DNA of 19,882 bases from Halieaceae bacterium (GCA_009886815.1 QXYP01000354.1:1-19882), one strand, 5' to 3'; counted from the stretch's first letter, positions 7,718-16,180 are shown. The notes: a model not told the origin generated them from the sequence alone. Numbers and translations are program-made.

Positions 7718-8482
7718 ATGAGTGATGTAGTTATTACCGAGGTAAACGAGGGTGTGATGACCATTACGCTCAATCGACCTGAGGCAAAAAATGCGGTTAA
7801 TTTAGCCATGGCCGAAGGTCTTGCCGCGGCCATTATTGAACTCGACAGCAACGATGACATTCGAGTGGCAATTCTAACCGGCTCAAACAATACCTTTTGT
7901 TCGGGCATGGACCTTAAAGCCTTCGTCAGTGGAGAAGTGCCTTACATCAAAGATCGAGGCTTTGGTGGACTCACTGAAGCGCCCCCTGCAAAACCGCTGA
8001 TCGCCGCTGTTGAAGGGTACGCACTGGCCGGCGGTTGTGAACTGGCCATGGTCTGCGATCTGATCGTAGCAGCGGAGACTGCAAAATTTGGTGTCCCCGA
8101 AGTGAAACGGGGATTGGCCGCTGGCGCTGGTGGATTGCTGCGCTTTCCACGGCAGCTGCCCTATCGCGTTGCGATGGAATTGGCATTAACTGGCGATTTT
8201 ATGGATGCCGCACGGGCTAAGGATTTGGGTTTCATCAACCAAACGGTACCCGAAGGCGAGGCCTTTGCTGCGGCGCAAGGGCTAGCGGCAAAGATCGCAG
8301 GCAACGGACCCCTGGCAGTTAAGCTGAGTAAACAGGTCGTCCGAGATTCAGAAGATTGGAGCACTGGCGAAATGTTTGGGCGCCAGCAGGACATTCTTCA
8401 GCCGGTATTTACCAGTGAAGATGCCATAGAAGGCGCGATGGCCTTCGCTGAGAAGCGAGCCCCTAATTGGAAGGGCCGTTGA
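7718..8482 (+). CDS. Enoyl-CoA hydratase (crotonase family)
   Basis: A 254-residue crotonase of normal single-domain length that would hydrate 2-enoyl-CoA to 3-hydroxyacyl-CoA. The oxyanion-hole segments are CSGMDLKAF (61-69) and YALAGGCELA (101-110). Both glutamates used for water addition in mitochondrial enoyl-CoA hydratase are present: Glu108 (GGCEL) and Glu128 (GVPEVKRG), followed by AGAGG. This favours a genuine hydratase over isomerase, decarboxylase or dehalogenase members of the fold. A strong ribosome-binding site precedes ATG 7718. It is 91 bp downstream of the thiolase-like gene and 73 bp upstream of an SDR on the same strand, suggesting a joint role in acyl-CoA breakdown or modification. 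The substrate is unknown. Terpenoid, branched or ordinary fatty acyl-CoAs are all possible. Confidence 0.92.
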   Translation: MSDVVITEVNEGVMTITLNRPEAKNAVNLAMAEGLAAAIIELDSNDDIRVAILTGSNNTFCSGMDLKAFVSGEVPYIKDRGFGGLTEAPPAKPLIAAVEGYALAGGCELAMVCDLIVAAETAKFGVPEVKRGLAAGAGGLLRFPRQLPYRVAMELALTGDFMDAARAKDLGFINQTVPEGEAFAAAQGLAAKIAGNGPLAVKLSKQVVRDSEDWSTGEMFGRQQDILQPVFTSEDAIEGAMAFAEKRAPNWKGR

Positions 8483-8511
8483 ATCGCTAGACCTTAGTGT
8501 CTTTGATGCTT

Positions 8512-8527
8512 GGGGGTTAAGGCCCCC
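8512..8527 (+). terminator. Weak hairpin between hydratase and SDR genes
   Basis: GGGGG (8512-8516) and CCCCC (8523-8527) can pair around TTAAGG. A run of five T begins only at 8536, eight bases after the stem, so this is a poor intrinsic terminator and could instead attenuate transcription or end part of the messages. Confidence 0.3.
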
Positions 8528-8555
8528 GACAAATCTTTTTATTTAGGAGTGTGCT

Positions 8556-9323
8556 ATGTCCCGGTGGGATGTTTTTTGTGATCAGGTTATTTGTATTACT
8601 GGGGCTGCTAGTGGCTTTGGCAAACTCATGGCTGAAAATTTACACGCAGCAGGTGCACGTTTAGTGATTAGCGATATCAACCCAGAGCCACTACAGGCCG
8701 TTGCGGCCGCTCTCGCCGATGAAACCCGGATTGTTGCGATGACCTGTGACGTGGCTAACGAGGCAGACGTGGAGGCTATTGTAGCGGCCGCCAGAGAGCG
8801 TTTTGGTCGACTCGATATCATGGTGAACAACGCAGGTCTGGGTTCCGAACCAAAGCTGTTGACTGAGGTGACTGAAGAGGAAATGGACCTCAACTACAAC
8901 GTCAACACCAAAGGTGTTTTCTTTGGTATCAAACATGCTGTCAGGCAAATGTTGGCGCAGGAGTCTCCGGGGGGTACCGTGCTCAACGTGGCTTCAATGG
9001 CGGGGATTGGCGCGGCCCCTTTGCTCGGTGCTTATGCTGCCGCAAAGCATGGGGTAGTCGGCTTAACAAAAACCGCCGCCTATGAGTTTGGTCGACAAGG
9101 TGTTCGCGTGAATGCTATTTGTCCGTTTTTCTCTCCGACGCCTTTGGTGACTCAGGAGGGCGGCTTGGCCGATCGTATGGACACCTTAAAGAAGAGCTCA
9201 CCCATGAATCGTATGGGTGACCCCGAAGAAATGGTAGAGGTGATGCTCATGCTGATGTCACCCACGAACAGCTTCATGAACGGGCAGGCGGTGGCGGTTG
9301 ATGGGGGCATGTCAGCCATTTGA
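8556..9323 (+). CDS. Short-chain dehydrogenase/reductase (classical SDR)
   Basis: A 255-residue NAD(P)-dependent oxidoreductase of classical SDR length. TGAASGFG (15-22) is the dinucleotide-binding glycine motif. Asp40 after the second strand (LVISD) favours NAD over NADP. NNAG is at 91-94, and the catalytic triad is Ser147, Tyr160 and Lys164 (YAAAK). The end (GQAVAVDGGMSAI) is typical. AGGAGT lies 7 nt before ATG 8556. Its position after a thiolase-like gene and an enoyl-CoA hydratase suggests a 3-hydroxyacyl-CoA or other secondary alcohol dehydrogenase step, but SDR substrate choice cannot be told from sequence. The gene ends 143 bp before the convergent peptidase gene. Confidence 0.9.
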   Translation: MSRWDVFCDQVICITGAASGFGKLMAENLHAAGARLVISDINPEPLQAVAAALADETRIVAMTCDVANEADVEAIVAAARERFGRLDIMVNNAGLGSEPKLLTEVTEEEMDLNYNVNTKGVFFGIKHAVRQMLAQESPGGTVLNVASMAGIGAAPLLGAYAAAKHGVVGLTKTAAYEFGRQGVRVNAICPFFSPTPLVTQEGGLADRMDTLKKSSPMNRMGDPEEMVEVMLMLMSPTNSFMNGQAVAVDGGMSAI

Positions 9324-9332
9324 AACAGGGAC

Positions 9333-9356
9333 AGGCCCAAGGGTAACTTTGGGCCT
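9333..9356. terminator. Strong hairpin between convergent SDR and peptidase genes
   Basis: The arms AGGCCCAAGG and CTTTGGGCCT form a 10-bp stem with one G-U pair, closed by GTAA, a GNRA tetraloop. It begins 10 bp after the SDR stop codon. No T-run follows on either strand, so it may act as a non-canonical terminator, as a 3'-end stabiliser of the SDR message, or with Rho. Confidence 0.5.
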
Positions 9357-9465
9357 ATCTGCGATTGTGATTACTCTTATGCGGTTAAGGTAGCGGAGAA
9401 GGGTGCATGGGATTTTTCCCGGGGCGCTGGACCGTCTCTATTTGCCCTGCGTAGTTTCATAAAGC

Positions 9466-11664
9466 TCAGTCTTGGCTTTGCTGGGGCATGAGTTTTTGCA
9501 TCAAAAAGACATAGAGCATGGCATCGCGCCTAGCATACTCGCTGAGGTTGGCGGCTGCAGCGTGCCCGCCATCGATATTTTCAAAATACAAGTAGTCGTG
9601 CCCTAAGTCGCTGAGCAGATGTGACATTTTTCTCGCGTGACCCGGGTGAACGCGATCATCCTTGGTCGAGGTATAAAGATAAATCTCTGGATACTCTTGT
9701 GTCGCGCTTACGTTGTGATAGGGAGAGATGCTGCGCAAAAAAGCGCCCTCTAGGGGGTCTTCAGGATCACCGTATTCACCCACCCAGGATGCGCCGGCGA
9801 GCAGCTTGTCGTAGCGCAACATATCGAGCAGGGGGACCGCTGAAATCACCGCTCGCCAAAGATCGGGTCGCTGGGTATACATGACTCCCGTCAACAGCCC
9901 TCCGTTGGAACCGCCATAGACGGCGAGGTGTTCAGAACTGGCGAGGCCTTGGACCGATAAATCTTCCGCTACGGCAATGAGATCATCGTATATGCGCTGT
10001 CGCTGGGTCTTGAGCCCCGCTTGGTGCCACGCGGGACCAAATTCGCCTCCTCCCCGAATATTCGCCAGGACATAGGCGCCACCGTTCTCTAGCCAAAGCT
10101 TACCCAGGCTTCCGGAATACCGGGGGCGCATGGAAACCTGAAAGCCCCCATAGGCATAGAGTAGGGTTGGGGTTGTACCGTTCAGCGGGGCATTTTTGTG
10201 CCGAACGACAAAGTAGGGAATGACAGTACCATCGGGTGACTGCGTTTTAATTTGCTCCACGGTGAGTCCCGACGTGTCAAAACGTTCAGGGATTGTCTTG
10301 ATGGGCTGCATCGTGGCTTCTGCAGTATTGGCGAGAAATAACGTGTCCGGGGTCAAGAAGCCCTCCGCATTAACGAAGGCGATATCTTCCCATCGGTTGG
10401 CACTGCTTAAGCTTATCGTGAGGTTGTCAGGTACCGGTAGGGTTTTACTTGACCACTGATCATTGTTAAACCGAAATGTCAGAATGCCACCAATCACGTT
10501 GTTGTCGAGGGTTGCGATCAGGCGACTTTTGGTGGCCGCAACGCTACCTATCGACTCGGTGGGACTAGGAACATATAGCGTGTTAACGGCGGCGATTTCT
10601 CCGGTAGCGATAAAGCGCGCCAAATTTATTGATACCAAAGCGCCCGCCGGGTGTATCTGAGAGGCGTCTGCACGCTGCCAGTCTTCGGCGAGCTTAAAAA
10701 TGAGCTCTCCCCGATACAGCGTCTCGATCGATGTTTTAGCAGGAATAGGCAGTATTTTCGCCTCACCTGAGAAGGGCAGATGCCAATAGGTTGATTCGTA
10801 AAAGGTGTGGGACTGCGCAGCCAGCATGTGCACTGAACCATCACGATCCTCAAATCGCATGGGCCACAAACCGACGTCTTGTCGAGTTCCTTGCAAAACC
10901 ACTTCTGCGGTTGTCAGCTCGGTCCCCCGTGACCAGCGATAGATAACGGATGGATAGCCCGAGTCTGTCGTGTTGGCCGTATCCGTAGCGAGGGCGACCA
11001 GCACGGTATCTTTGTCAATCCAGGCAATGCCGCCTTTGGCCTCAGGTGTTTCAAAGCCATTTTGCACGAACTGCCGTTGTGACAATGAAAATTCTCGGCG
11101 AACTGCAGCATCGCTGCCGCCTTTAGAGAGGGTCACTAAACAACGGTCGTATTGTGGTGCCAGGCAATCTGCTCCGCGCCAGACCCAATTGATGGCTTCT
11201 TTTTCAGCGAGGGCATCTAGGTCGATAATCACTTCCCATTGGGGTGTTTCGGTCAGGTAGCTTGTCAGTGTTGTGCGTCGCCACAGTCCATGGGTGTGGG
11301 TATTGTCCTGCCAAAAATTCCAGACAAAACCGCCGTAAAAATCGCCATAAGGTATGCGGTCATCACTCTCATATAAGGACTGCGCAGCGGCCATCAAGGG
11401 CGCATAGCGGTCGTCATTTTGCAGTCGGGTTGTCGTTCGTAAATTTTGCTCGCGTACCCAGTTCAGGGCGTCTTCACCTTCAACATCTTCAAGCCAAAGC
11501 CGTGAATCTTGCTCAAGTTCAACAGCAGTTGTAGGTCCCGTCGTGTCCAAGAGGGGAGTCGCTGAGGGTACCTGAGATGGATCTTGAGTTTTGCGAGATT
11601 CACTGCAGCCCAACACGCCAGTTAACAGCAGTAATGTGATCGACATCGTTGTTAAAACGTGCAT
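9466..11664 (-). CDS. Prolyl oligopeptidase (S9A family), predicted lipoprotein
   Basis: A serine peptidase of 732 residues that would cut short proline-containing peptides. A seven-bladed beta-propeller fills roughly residues 70-460 and an alpha/beta-hydrolase domain follows. The catalytic triad is Ser586 in GGSNGG, an aspartate at 669/670 in KDDRVHPG, and His701 in DGGHAAA. YAYGGFQVSMRPRYS and NIRGGGEFGPAWHQAG are family hallmarks. The start is set to ATG 11664, since AAGGAG lies 6 nt upstream. The ATG at 11688 has no such site. The N-terminus is then a short hydrophobic signal ending in TGVLGC, a fair lipobox, followed by a polar linker, so the enzyme is probably anchored in the periplasm rather than cytosolic. 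It is 122 bp downstream of the molybdenum hydroxylase gene on the same strand. The link between them is unclear. Confidence 0.92.
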   Translation of the reverse strand: MHVLTTMSITLLLLTGVLGCSESRKTQDPSQVPSATPLLDTTGPTTAVELEQDSRLWLEDVEGEDALNWVREQNLRTTTRLQNDDRYAPLMAAAQSLYESDDRIPYGDFYGGFVWNFWQDNTHTHGLWRRTTLTSYLTETPQWEVIIDLDALAEKEAINWVWRGADCLAPQYDRCLVTLSKGGSDAAVRREFSLSQRQFVQNGFETPEAKGGIAWIDKDTVLVALATDTANTTDSGYPSVIYRWSRGTELTTAEVVLQGTRQDVGLWPMRFEDRDGSVHMLAAQSHTFYESTYWHLPFSGEAKILPIPAKTSIETLYRGELIFKLAEDWQRADASQIHPAGALVSINLARFIATGEIAAVNTLYVPSPTESIGSVAATKSRLIATLDNNVIGGILTFRFNNDQWSSKTLPVPDNLTISLSSANRWEDIAFVNAEGFLTPDTLFLANTAEATMQPIKTIPERFDTSGLTVEQIKTQSPDGTVIPYFVVRHKNAPLNGTTPTLLYAYGGFQVSMRPRYSGSLGKLWLENGGAYVLANIRGGGEFGPAWHQAGLKTQRQRIYDDLIAVAEDLSVQGLASSEHLAVYGGSNGGLLTGVMYTQRPDLWRAVISAVPLLDMLRYDKLLAGASWVGEYGDPEDPLEGAFLRSISPYHNVSATQEYPEIYLYTSTKDDRVHPGHARKMSHLLSDLGHDYLYFENIDGGHAAAANLSEYARRDAMLYVFLMQKLMPQQSQD

Positions 11665-11786
11665 CCAGTGCTCCTTGAATCCATCCATAGATACAGCGAT
11701 ACGCGTGTTGCAGCGCAGACTATTTCAGCCCAAAAATAGTAGCTAGGCCAAAAGCGCGCAAGTTTTTTCCAGCCCCTAGCCCTTAA

Positions 11787-13988
11787 TTAGGTGAGCTGAA
11801 GTGGCAAATCACGTAGACGCTGTCCCGTCGCGCGATACACCGCGTTAGCCACTGCAGGCGCTAGGGGTGGCACGCCGGGTTCGCCAATGCCTGTGGGCGG
11901 CGTGTCGCTGTTTATAATAACAACGTCAACGGCAGGTGATTCGTTCATGCGTAAGATCGGGTAATTGTGAAAATTACTTTGCACCACAGCGCCACCGTCA
12001 AGGTCGATTTGCCCGTAGAGTGTTGCCGTGAGTGCAAACATAACCGCTCCCTCAAGTTGTGCTCTGACGATGTCGGGGTTAACCGCCAAACCACAATCAA
12101 CAACGCAGGTGACTTTGTGCACGCGAATATTGCCATTTGTCACCGACACCTCGGCAATTTGGGCCACGTCAGTGCCAAAGGATGAGTGTGCTGCAAAGCC
12201 TAGGTGATGGGTTTCAGGTACGGACATGTCGGCCATGAGCTTGCCGGCCTGCGCCACCACATTTTGCATTCGGGGTTTGCCTTCAAGGTTTTTCAAGCGC
12301 AGCGCTACGGGGTCTATCTGCCTAGCTTCTGCCAGCTCGTCCATCATCGATTCCACCGCAAAACTGGTGTAAGAGTGGCCCACCGAACGCCAAAATGTGG
12401 TGGGCAATCCATGGTCCACCGATGCGTGTGAGACTCGGTAACTGGGCAACGAATAGGTTTCATGAAGTCCTTCAACACTGGACCCGTCGACTGCCCAATT
12501 GTCAAAGACATAATCCATGACGCCTACAAGGCCATTAAGCAGGCTGGTGGGCATGCTAGGCAGTACACCGGGTAGGGCATTTTTCATGGTTTGCGCGGTG
12601 ATGTTGGCGCCAGAGCGGCGAGCCTGCCACGCAGTCACGCGACCTTCCTCATCAGTAGTCGCCTTAATTTTCATCATCGCCGCGGGTCGGTAGAAACCAT
12701 GGCGTAAGTCATCTTCCCGGGACCACAACAGCTGCACAGGTTTATCGATACTCATCGCAATTTCAGCGACCTCGACAATATGTGACAAGGTGGCACGGCG
12801 ACCGAAGCCGCCACCCAAAAACTGATTGTGTATTTTGATGTCGCCTCTGGGCAGGCCAGTAAGCCGTTCCAAAACGCCTTGAGCCGCCCCCACAAATTGC
12901 ACGCCGGTCCAAAGTTCAGCGCCGTCCTCCGTAATGTGCAGGGTTGCGTTGAGGGGTTCCATGGGTGCATGGGCTAGAAACGGGGCGTAATAGTCTGTTT
13001 CTAAGATCATGTCGGCGGCCGCGAAAGCCTTGTCAGGATCTCCCTCGTGAGTTGATTCGGTATCGTCGTCGGCGTCGAGCGCTGTTTTTAAATCTCGTCT
13101 AACTTGTTGTGATGTCACTGCCGATAACGCGTTTTCTTCCCAAACAACGGTCAGCTTTTTAGCGGCCTGATTGGCCTGCCAATATCCCTCAGCTATCACG
13201 GCAATACCACTGGATACGGGTACTATGGCCTGAACCCCCGGAGCGACCCTCGCGGCACTGTCATCGTATTTCAAAGCTTTTGACCCGGCCACAGGAGGGC
13301 GAACGACGACGGCGTACACCATACCGGGAAGGTCAGCGTCAATTCCAAAGCTCGCGGTGCCAGTAGCCTTTGCTAGCGCATCGATTCTTGGCGCATCGGC
13401 ACCAATATATTGAAAATCAGAAGGTGCCTTCAGCGGCGACGCAACGGGCATTTCCAATGTGGAAGCGGTTTCGACGAAGTCGCCGTAGGGATAGCGGTTG
13501 TCCCCGACGATGACAAAGCCCCTATCGGTTCGCAACTGGTCCGACGGTATCCCTAACTCTAAAGAGGCGGCATTGAGCAGCAGTGCCCGTGTATCGGCCC
13601 CGACCTGTCGAAGGGGTTCGTAAAAAACACGCACGGCGTTTGATCCTCCCGTTCCCTGAACACCAAACTCCGGGTTGTTGTAGTCTTCGTGGGATCCTGC
13701 GGCCTTTACCAACATAGTGGCGGGATCGACGTCGAGCTCCTCGCCGACAATGGTGGCCAAGCCCGTTCGAATACCTTGCCCCATTTCATCGCTGGGACAG
13801 TAAAAGATCACGTTATTGTCGGGGGTTATTTGCAAAAAAGCGTTGGGGACGAAGCCCGAGTCAGCAACCTCGATGGGATGTGGACCCTGAAATGCGCAGC
13901 CGGGCAAGGCGACAGCGACAACAACGCCGCCCCCGATAAGACCCGATGTCTTTAAAAAGTGTCTTCTGCTCAGAGTTTGGTTGCTCAT
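11787..13988 (-). CDS. Molybdenum hydroxylase large subunit (isoquinoline 1-oxidoreductase beta/aldehyde dehydrogenase type), Tat-exported
   Basis: A 733-residue molybdopterin-cytosine-dinucleotide-binding subunit of the xanthine oxidase family, in the shorter IorB-like group with a signal peptide. The N-terminus has a Tat motif SRRHFLK (7-13), a hydrophobic stretch and LPGC ending at Cys31, so export, possibly as a lipoprotein, is likely. GGGFGRR (392-398) contacts the cofactor. GEPGVPPLAPAVANA with Glu703 is the region of the catalytic base glutamate in this family. These enzymes hydroxylate aldehydes or N-heterocycles with water as oxygen source and feed electrons to the 2Fe-2S subunit and then to cytochromes. 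The start ATG overlaps the stop of the 2Fe-2S gene (ATGA), implying translational coupling and a 1:1 complex. Substrate unknown. Aldehydes are as likely as heterocycles. Confidence 0.9.
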   Translation of the reverse strand: MSNQTLSRRHFLKTSGLIGGGVVVAVALPGCAFQGPHPIEVADSGFVPNAFLQITPDNNVIFYCPSDEMGQGIRTGLATIVGEELDVDPATMLVKAAGSHEDYNNPEFGVQGTGGSNAVRVFYEPLRQVGADTRALLLNAASLELGIPSDQLRTDRGFVIVGDNRYPYGDFVETASTLEMPVASPLKAPSDFQYIGADAPRIDALAKATGTASFGIDADLPGMVYAVVVRPPVAGSKALKYDDSAARVAPGVQAIVPVSSGIAVIAEGYWQANQAAKKLTVVWEENALSAVTSQQVRRDLKTALDADDDTESTHEGDPDKAFAAADMILETDYYAPFLAHAPMEPLNATLHITEDGAELWTGVQFVGAAQGVLERLTGLPRGDIKIHNQFLGGGFGRRATLSHIVEVAEIAMSIDKPVQLLWSREDDLRHGFYRPAAMMKIKATTDEEGRVTAWQARRSGANITAQTMKNALPGVLPSMPTSLLNGLVGVMDYVFDNWAVDGSSVEGLHETYSLPSYRVSHASVDHGLPTTFWRSVGHSYTSFAVESMMDELAEARQIDPVALRLKNLEGKPRMQNVVAQAGKLMADMSVPETHHLGFAAHSSFGTDVAQIAEVSVTNGNIRVHKVTCVVDCGLAVNPDIVRAQLEGAVMFALTATLYGQIDLDGGAVVQSNFHNYPILRMNESPAVDVVIINSDTPPTGIGEPGVPPLAPAVANAVYRATGQRLRDLPLQLT

Positions 13989-14476
13989 GATCGAGCCTCC
14001 ACAGCGGTGGCGTCGTAACCCAAAGCGCTGCCTGCTACTGACAGTATGGCCGCCTTTATTCTGGGGTAACAGCCACAGCGACAGATGTTGCCCGACATTG
14101 CCTGATCAATGTCGTCACCGGATGCACCTGGTTTTTCGGCGATTAAGGCGGCGGCGGCCATGATTTGCCCGCTTTGGCAGTAGCCGCATTGTGGGACGTT
14201 GTGCTCTACCCAAGCCGATTGCAGCGGGTGTAGGGCCTCTGGGTTGCCCAAGCCTTCTATGGTGGTGACGGCTTTGTCAGCGGCGGCGGCAACTGGGAGT
14301 ACACAGGTTTTAATAGCGCTACCGTCGAGGTGCATGGTGCACGCACCACACAAACCCGCCCCACAGCCAAATTTTGAGCCTTTGAGCTTAAACTCATCCC
14401 GTATGACCCAAAGTAATGGTGTATTTGGGTCGCCAGTAAAGCTTACAGAGTCGCCATTGAGAGAGAAGGTAATCAC
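13985..14476 (-). CDS. Molybdenum hydroxylase 2Fe-2S subunit (IorA/CoxS-like)
   Basis: A 163-residue electron-transfer subunit with two [2Fe-2S] clusters. The plant-ferredoxin-like N-terminal domain has Cys38, Cys43, Cys46 and Cys58 (GCGAGLCGAC). The C-terminal helical domain has Cys97, Cys100, Cys132 and Cys134 (CGYCQSGQ, ICRCGCYPRI). All eight ligands are present. I choose the GTG at 14476 as start because AAGGA lies about 9 nt upstream and the protein then begins with the usual beta-strand ITFSLNG. The frame extends upstream to an ATG at 14512, but that would add a hydrophobic dozen residues not usual for this subunit. It has no signal peptide of its own and is presumably carried across the membrane with its Tat-tagged partner, with whose gene it overlaps by 4 bp. 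Confidence 0.93.
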   Translation of the reverse strand: MITFSLNGDSVSFTGDPNTPLLWVIRDEFKLKGSKFGCGAGLCGACTMHLDGSAIKTCVLPVAAAADKAVTTIEGLGNPEALHPLQSAWVEHNVPQCGYCQSGQIMAAAALIAEKPGASGDDIDQAMSGNICRCGCYPRIKAAILSVAGSALGYDATAVEARS

Positions 14477-14628
14477 GATTAAACATCCTTGTAGTAAAAA
14501 GAGCGTGCTCATTAGGCCGGGTGTTTCGCCGTTTTGGCGCTCACGTTGAAGCCTTGGTAAGGGGTCTGAGGCGCCGTCGATACCGCTTTATTCAAGCACC
14601 TCAGCATGTCACTTAGTAAGGCACTTGG

Positions 14629-14652
14629 CAGGTCACATGACAGGTCGCATGA
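14629..14652. repeat. Tandem 12-bp pair in divergent promoter region
   Basis: Two adjacent copies, CAGGTCACATGA (14629-14640) and CAGGTCGCATGA (14641-14652), differ at one base and are followed by a further CATG. They lie between the divergent 2Fe-2S and SDR genes, 153 bp and 101 bp from the respective starts. A regulator-binding site is possible, but no regulator gene lies in the window. The rest of the 277-bp spacer shows no clear promoter. Confidence 0.5.
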
Positions 14653-14753
14653 CATGTTAAGTGCTAGGTGGAAATGGGACAACCCTGCTATGTCCCTTTG
14701 CAGTGACTATACTGTCATAGCGTAATAGCGCATGGTACGCGTCGACAACAGCG

Positions 14754-15557
14754 ATGGTTCAAATGGAGTTGATAAACTTGAATATGGGAATAAAAGGTCG
14801 GCGAGCCCTGATCTGCGCCGGTTCCAAGGGGTTAGGTAGAGGTTGCGCGGAAGCCTTGGCGGCTGAAGGTGTGCACCTCATACTCAATGCCAGAGGCAGT
14901 GAAACCCTAGAAGCTACGGCTGCAGCCATTCGCGACGCTTATGGCGTTGAGGTATCTACCGTGGCTGCTGATGTGACGACACCCACCGGCAGGGAGCAGA
15001 TCTTAGCCGAAAGTGGCGAGTTGGACATTGTGATCAATAACGCTGGGGGGCCGCCACCGGGCAACTGGCGCGACTGGGATCGCGAAGCGTTTATTGCGGC
15101 CTTTGATGCCAACGCTTATGCGGCCATTGCTCTCATGCAAGCCGCCGTACCGGGAATGTGCGATCGTGGCTGGGGTCGGGTTGTAAACATCACCAGCGTT
15201 TCAGTTAAACAGCCCATAGGGGTGCTTGGGTTGTCTAACACGGCGAGGGCTGCCCTAACAGGCTTCGTCGCAGGTATTGCCCGGGATGTGGCCCAACAGG
15301 GTGTCACGATAAATAACTTACTACCCGGGCTTCATGCCACCGATCGAACTGTAGGTCTTGATACCTATGAGGCGAACCTGACGGGAGAAACAAGAGAGGC
15401 CGTCGCGGCCCGCCGTTGTGCGACTATTCCAGCTGGCAGATATGGCACGTCTGCTGAGTTTGGCGCCACTTGCGCGTTTATGTGTTCTGAGCATGCGGGG
15501 TTTATGGTGGGACAAAATATATTGTTAGACGGCGGTGCCTTTAATAGTACGCTTTGA
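14754..15557 (+). CDS. SDR-family protein with atypical catalytic site
   Basis: A Rossmann-fold SDR of up to 267 residues. The cofactor motif GSKGLGRG (23-30), an Asn-Ala-Arg after the second strand that fits NADP, NNAGG (95-99), NITSVS with Ser148, and an ending NILLDGGAFNSTL are all normal. The Tyr-x-x-x-Lys motif is not: the matching helix reads GLSNTARAALTG (159-170), placing Ser161 or Asn162 at the tyrosine position and Arg165 at the lysine position. A recurring subfamily usually called 3-oxoacyl-ACP reductase shows this change. Start is uncertain: ATG 14754, 14763 or 14784 are all in frame and none has a good ribosome-binding site. The last would begin MGIKGRRALICAG, close to usual family starts. 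It is divergent from the molybdenum hydroxylase genes. Confidence 0.85.
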   Translation: MVQMELINLNMGIKGRRALICAGSKGLGRGCAEALAAEGVHLILNARGSETLEATAAAIRDAYGVEVSTVAADVTTPTGREQILAESGELDIVINNAGGPPPGNWRDWDREAFIAAFDANAYAAIALMQAAVPGMCDRGWGRVVNITSVSVKQPIGVLGLSNTARAALTGFVAGIARDVAQQGVTINNLLPGLHATDRTVGLDTYEANLTGETREAVAARRCATIPAGRYGTSAEFGATCAFMCSEHAGFMVGQNILLDGGAFNSTL

Positions 15558-15664
15558 ACTGACATTGCATGAGTGAAGTGTTTGCGAGACTGACCTCGGC
15601 AGGCCATGATAGGCGCAGCAGCTATTGCCACAAGAAGTAACAGACACTCATAGGAGAATCGATC

Positions 15665-16132
15665 ATGAAATTACTTAACCGTCTCGCCATCGTGGGCATC
15701 ACTGTCACCTTGGCTATTCCTACGTTTGCTCACATCGAAAAAGCAGAGCCCCTACAGTCACTGCGACAATCTTACTTTGCTCTTTTAGGTATGACCTTTG
15801 GACCGATGGCCGACATGGTCAAAGGTAAGATTGAGTGGAACGATCAGACTTTTCAGGCATGGGCCAGTGATTTGGCCGGCGTTTCCGGATATCAAGTGGA
15901 GCGTGGATTTGCTCCGGGCTCGGAAGAAGGTAAGACGCGTGCTAAACCCGAAATTTGGCTCAACAATGAAGATTTCAAGTCAAAGCTGGCCGATTTTCGA
16001 CGCGAGGCCGCTAAGTTGTCCGAGGTGGCCGCTCAAGGCGATCGCGCTGCCATCCAGAGCCAATTTGGTGCTACGGGTAAAACCTGTAAAGCCTGCCACG
16101 ACGAGTACAAAGCAAAGGATTATCTTTACTAG
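15665..16132 (+). CDS. Cytochrome c' (periplasmic)
   Basis: A 155-residue exported haem protein with a signal peptide at about 1-22, cut after TFA before HIEKAEP, and a single C-terminal haem site CKACH (141-145) placed ten residues before the end, as in cytochrome c'. The body is mostly helical and contains RQSYFALLGMTFGPMADMVKG-like helix 1 and a WNDQTFQAWA segment, fitting the four-helix bundle. These proteins bind NO and CO and may take part in NO tolerance or electron transfer. Sequence cannot decide between c' and the related low-spin c556, though no distal methionine is obvious to me at the usual place. AGGAG (15652-15656) lies 8 nt before ATG 15665. It sits 107 bp after the SDR gene on the same strand. 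Confidence 0.88.
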   Translation: MKLLNRLAIVGITVTLAIPTFAHIEKAEPLQSLRQSYFALLGMTFGPMADMVKGKIEWNDQTFQAWASDLAGVSGYQVERGFAPGSEEGKTRAKPEIWLNNEDFKSKLADFRREAAKLSEVAAQGDRAAIQSQFGATGKTCKACHDEYKAKDYLY

Positions 16133-16180
16133 CGCTTAATCCTCGCGCTGCACGGTAGGCGCTTGAGCGGTCGTGTTTGA

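Noticed and set aside
16131..16149. Hairpin AGCGC/GCGCT after the cytochrome gene as terminator
   Set aside because: Five base pairs with a 9-nt loop and no T-run, so too weak to call.
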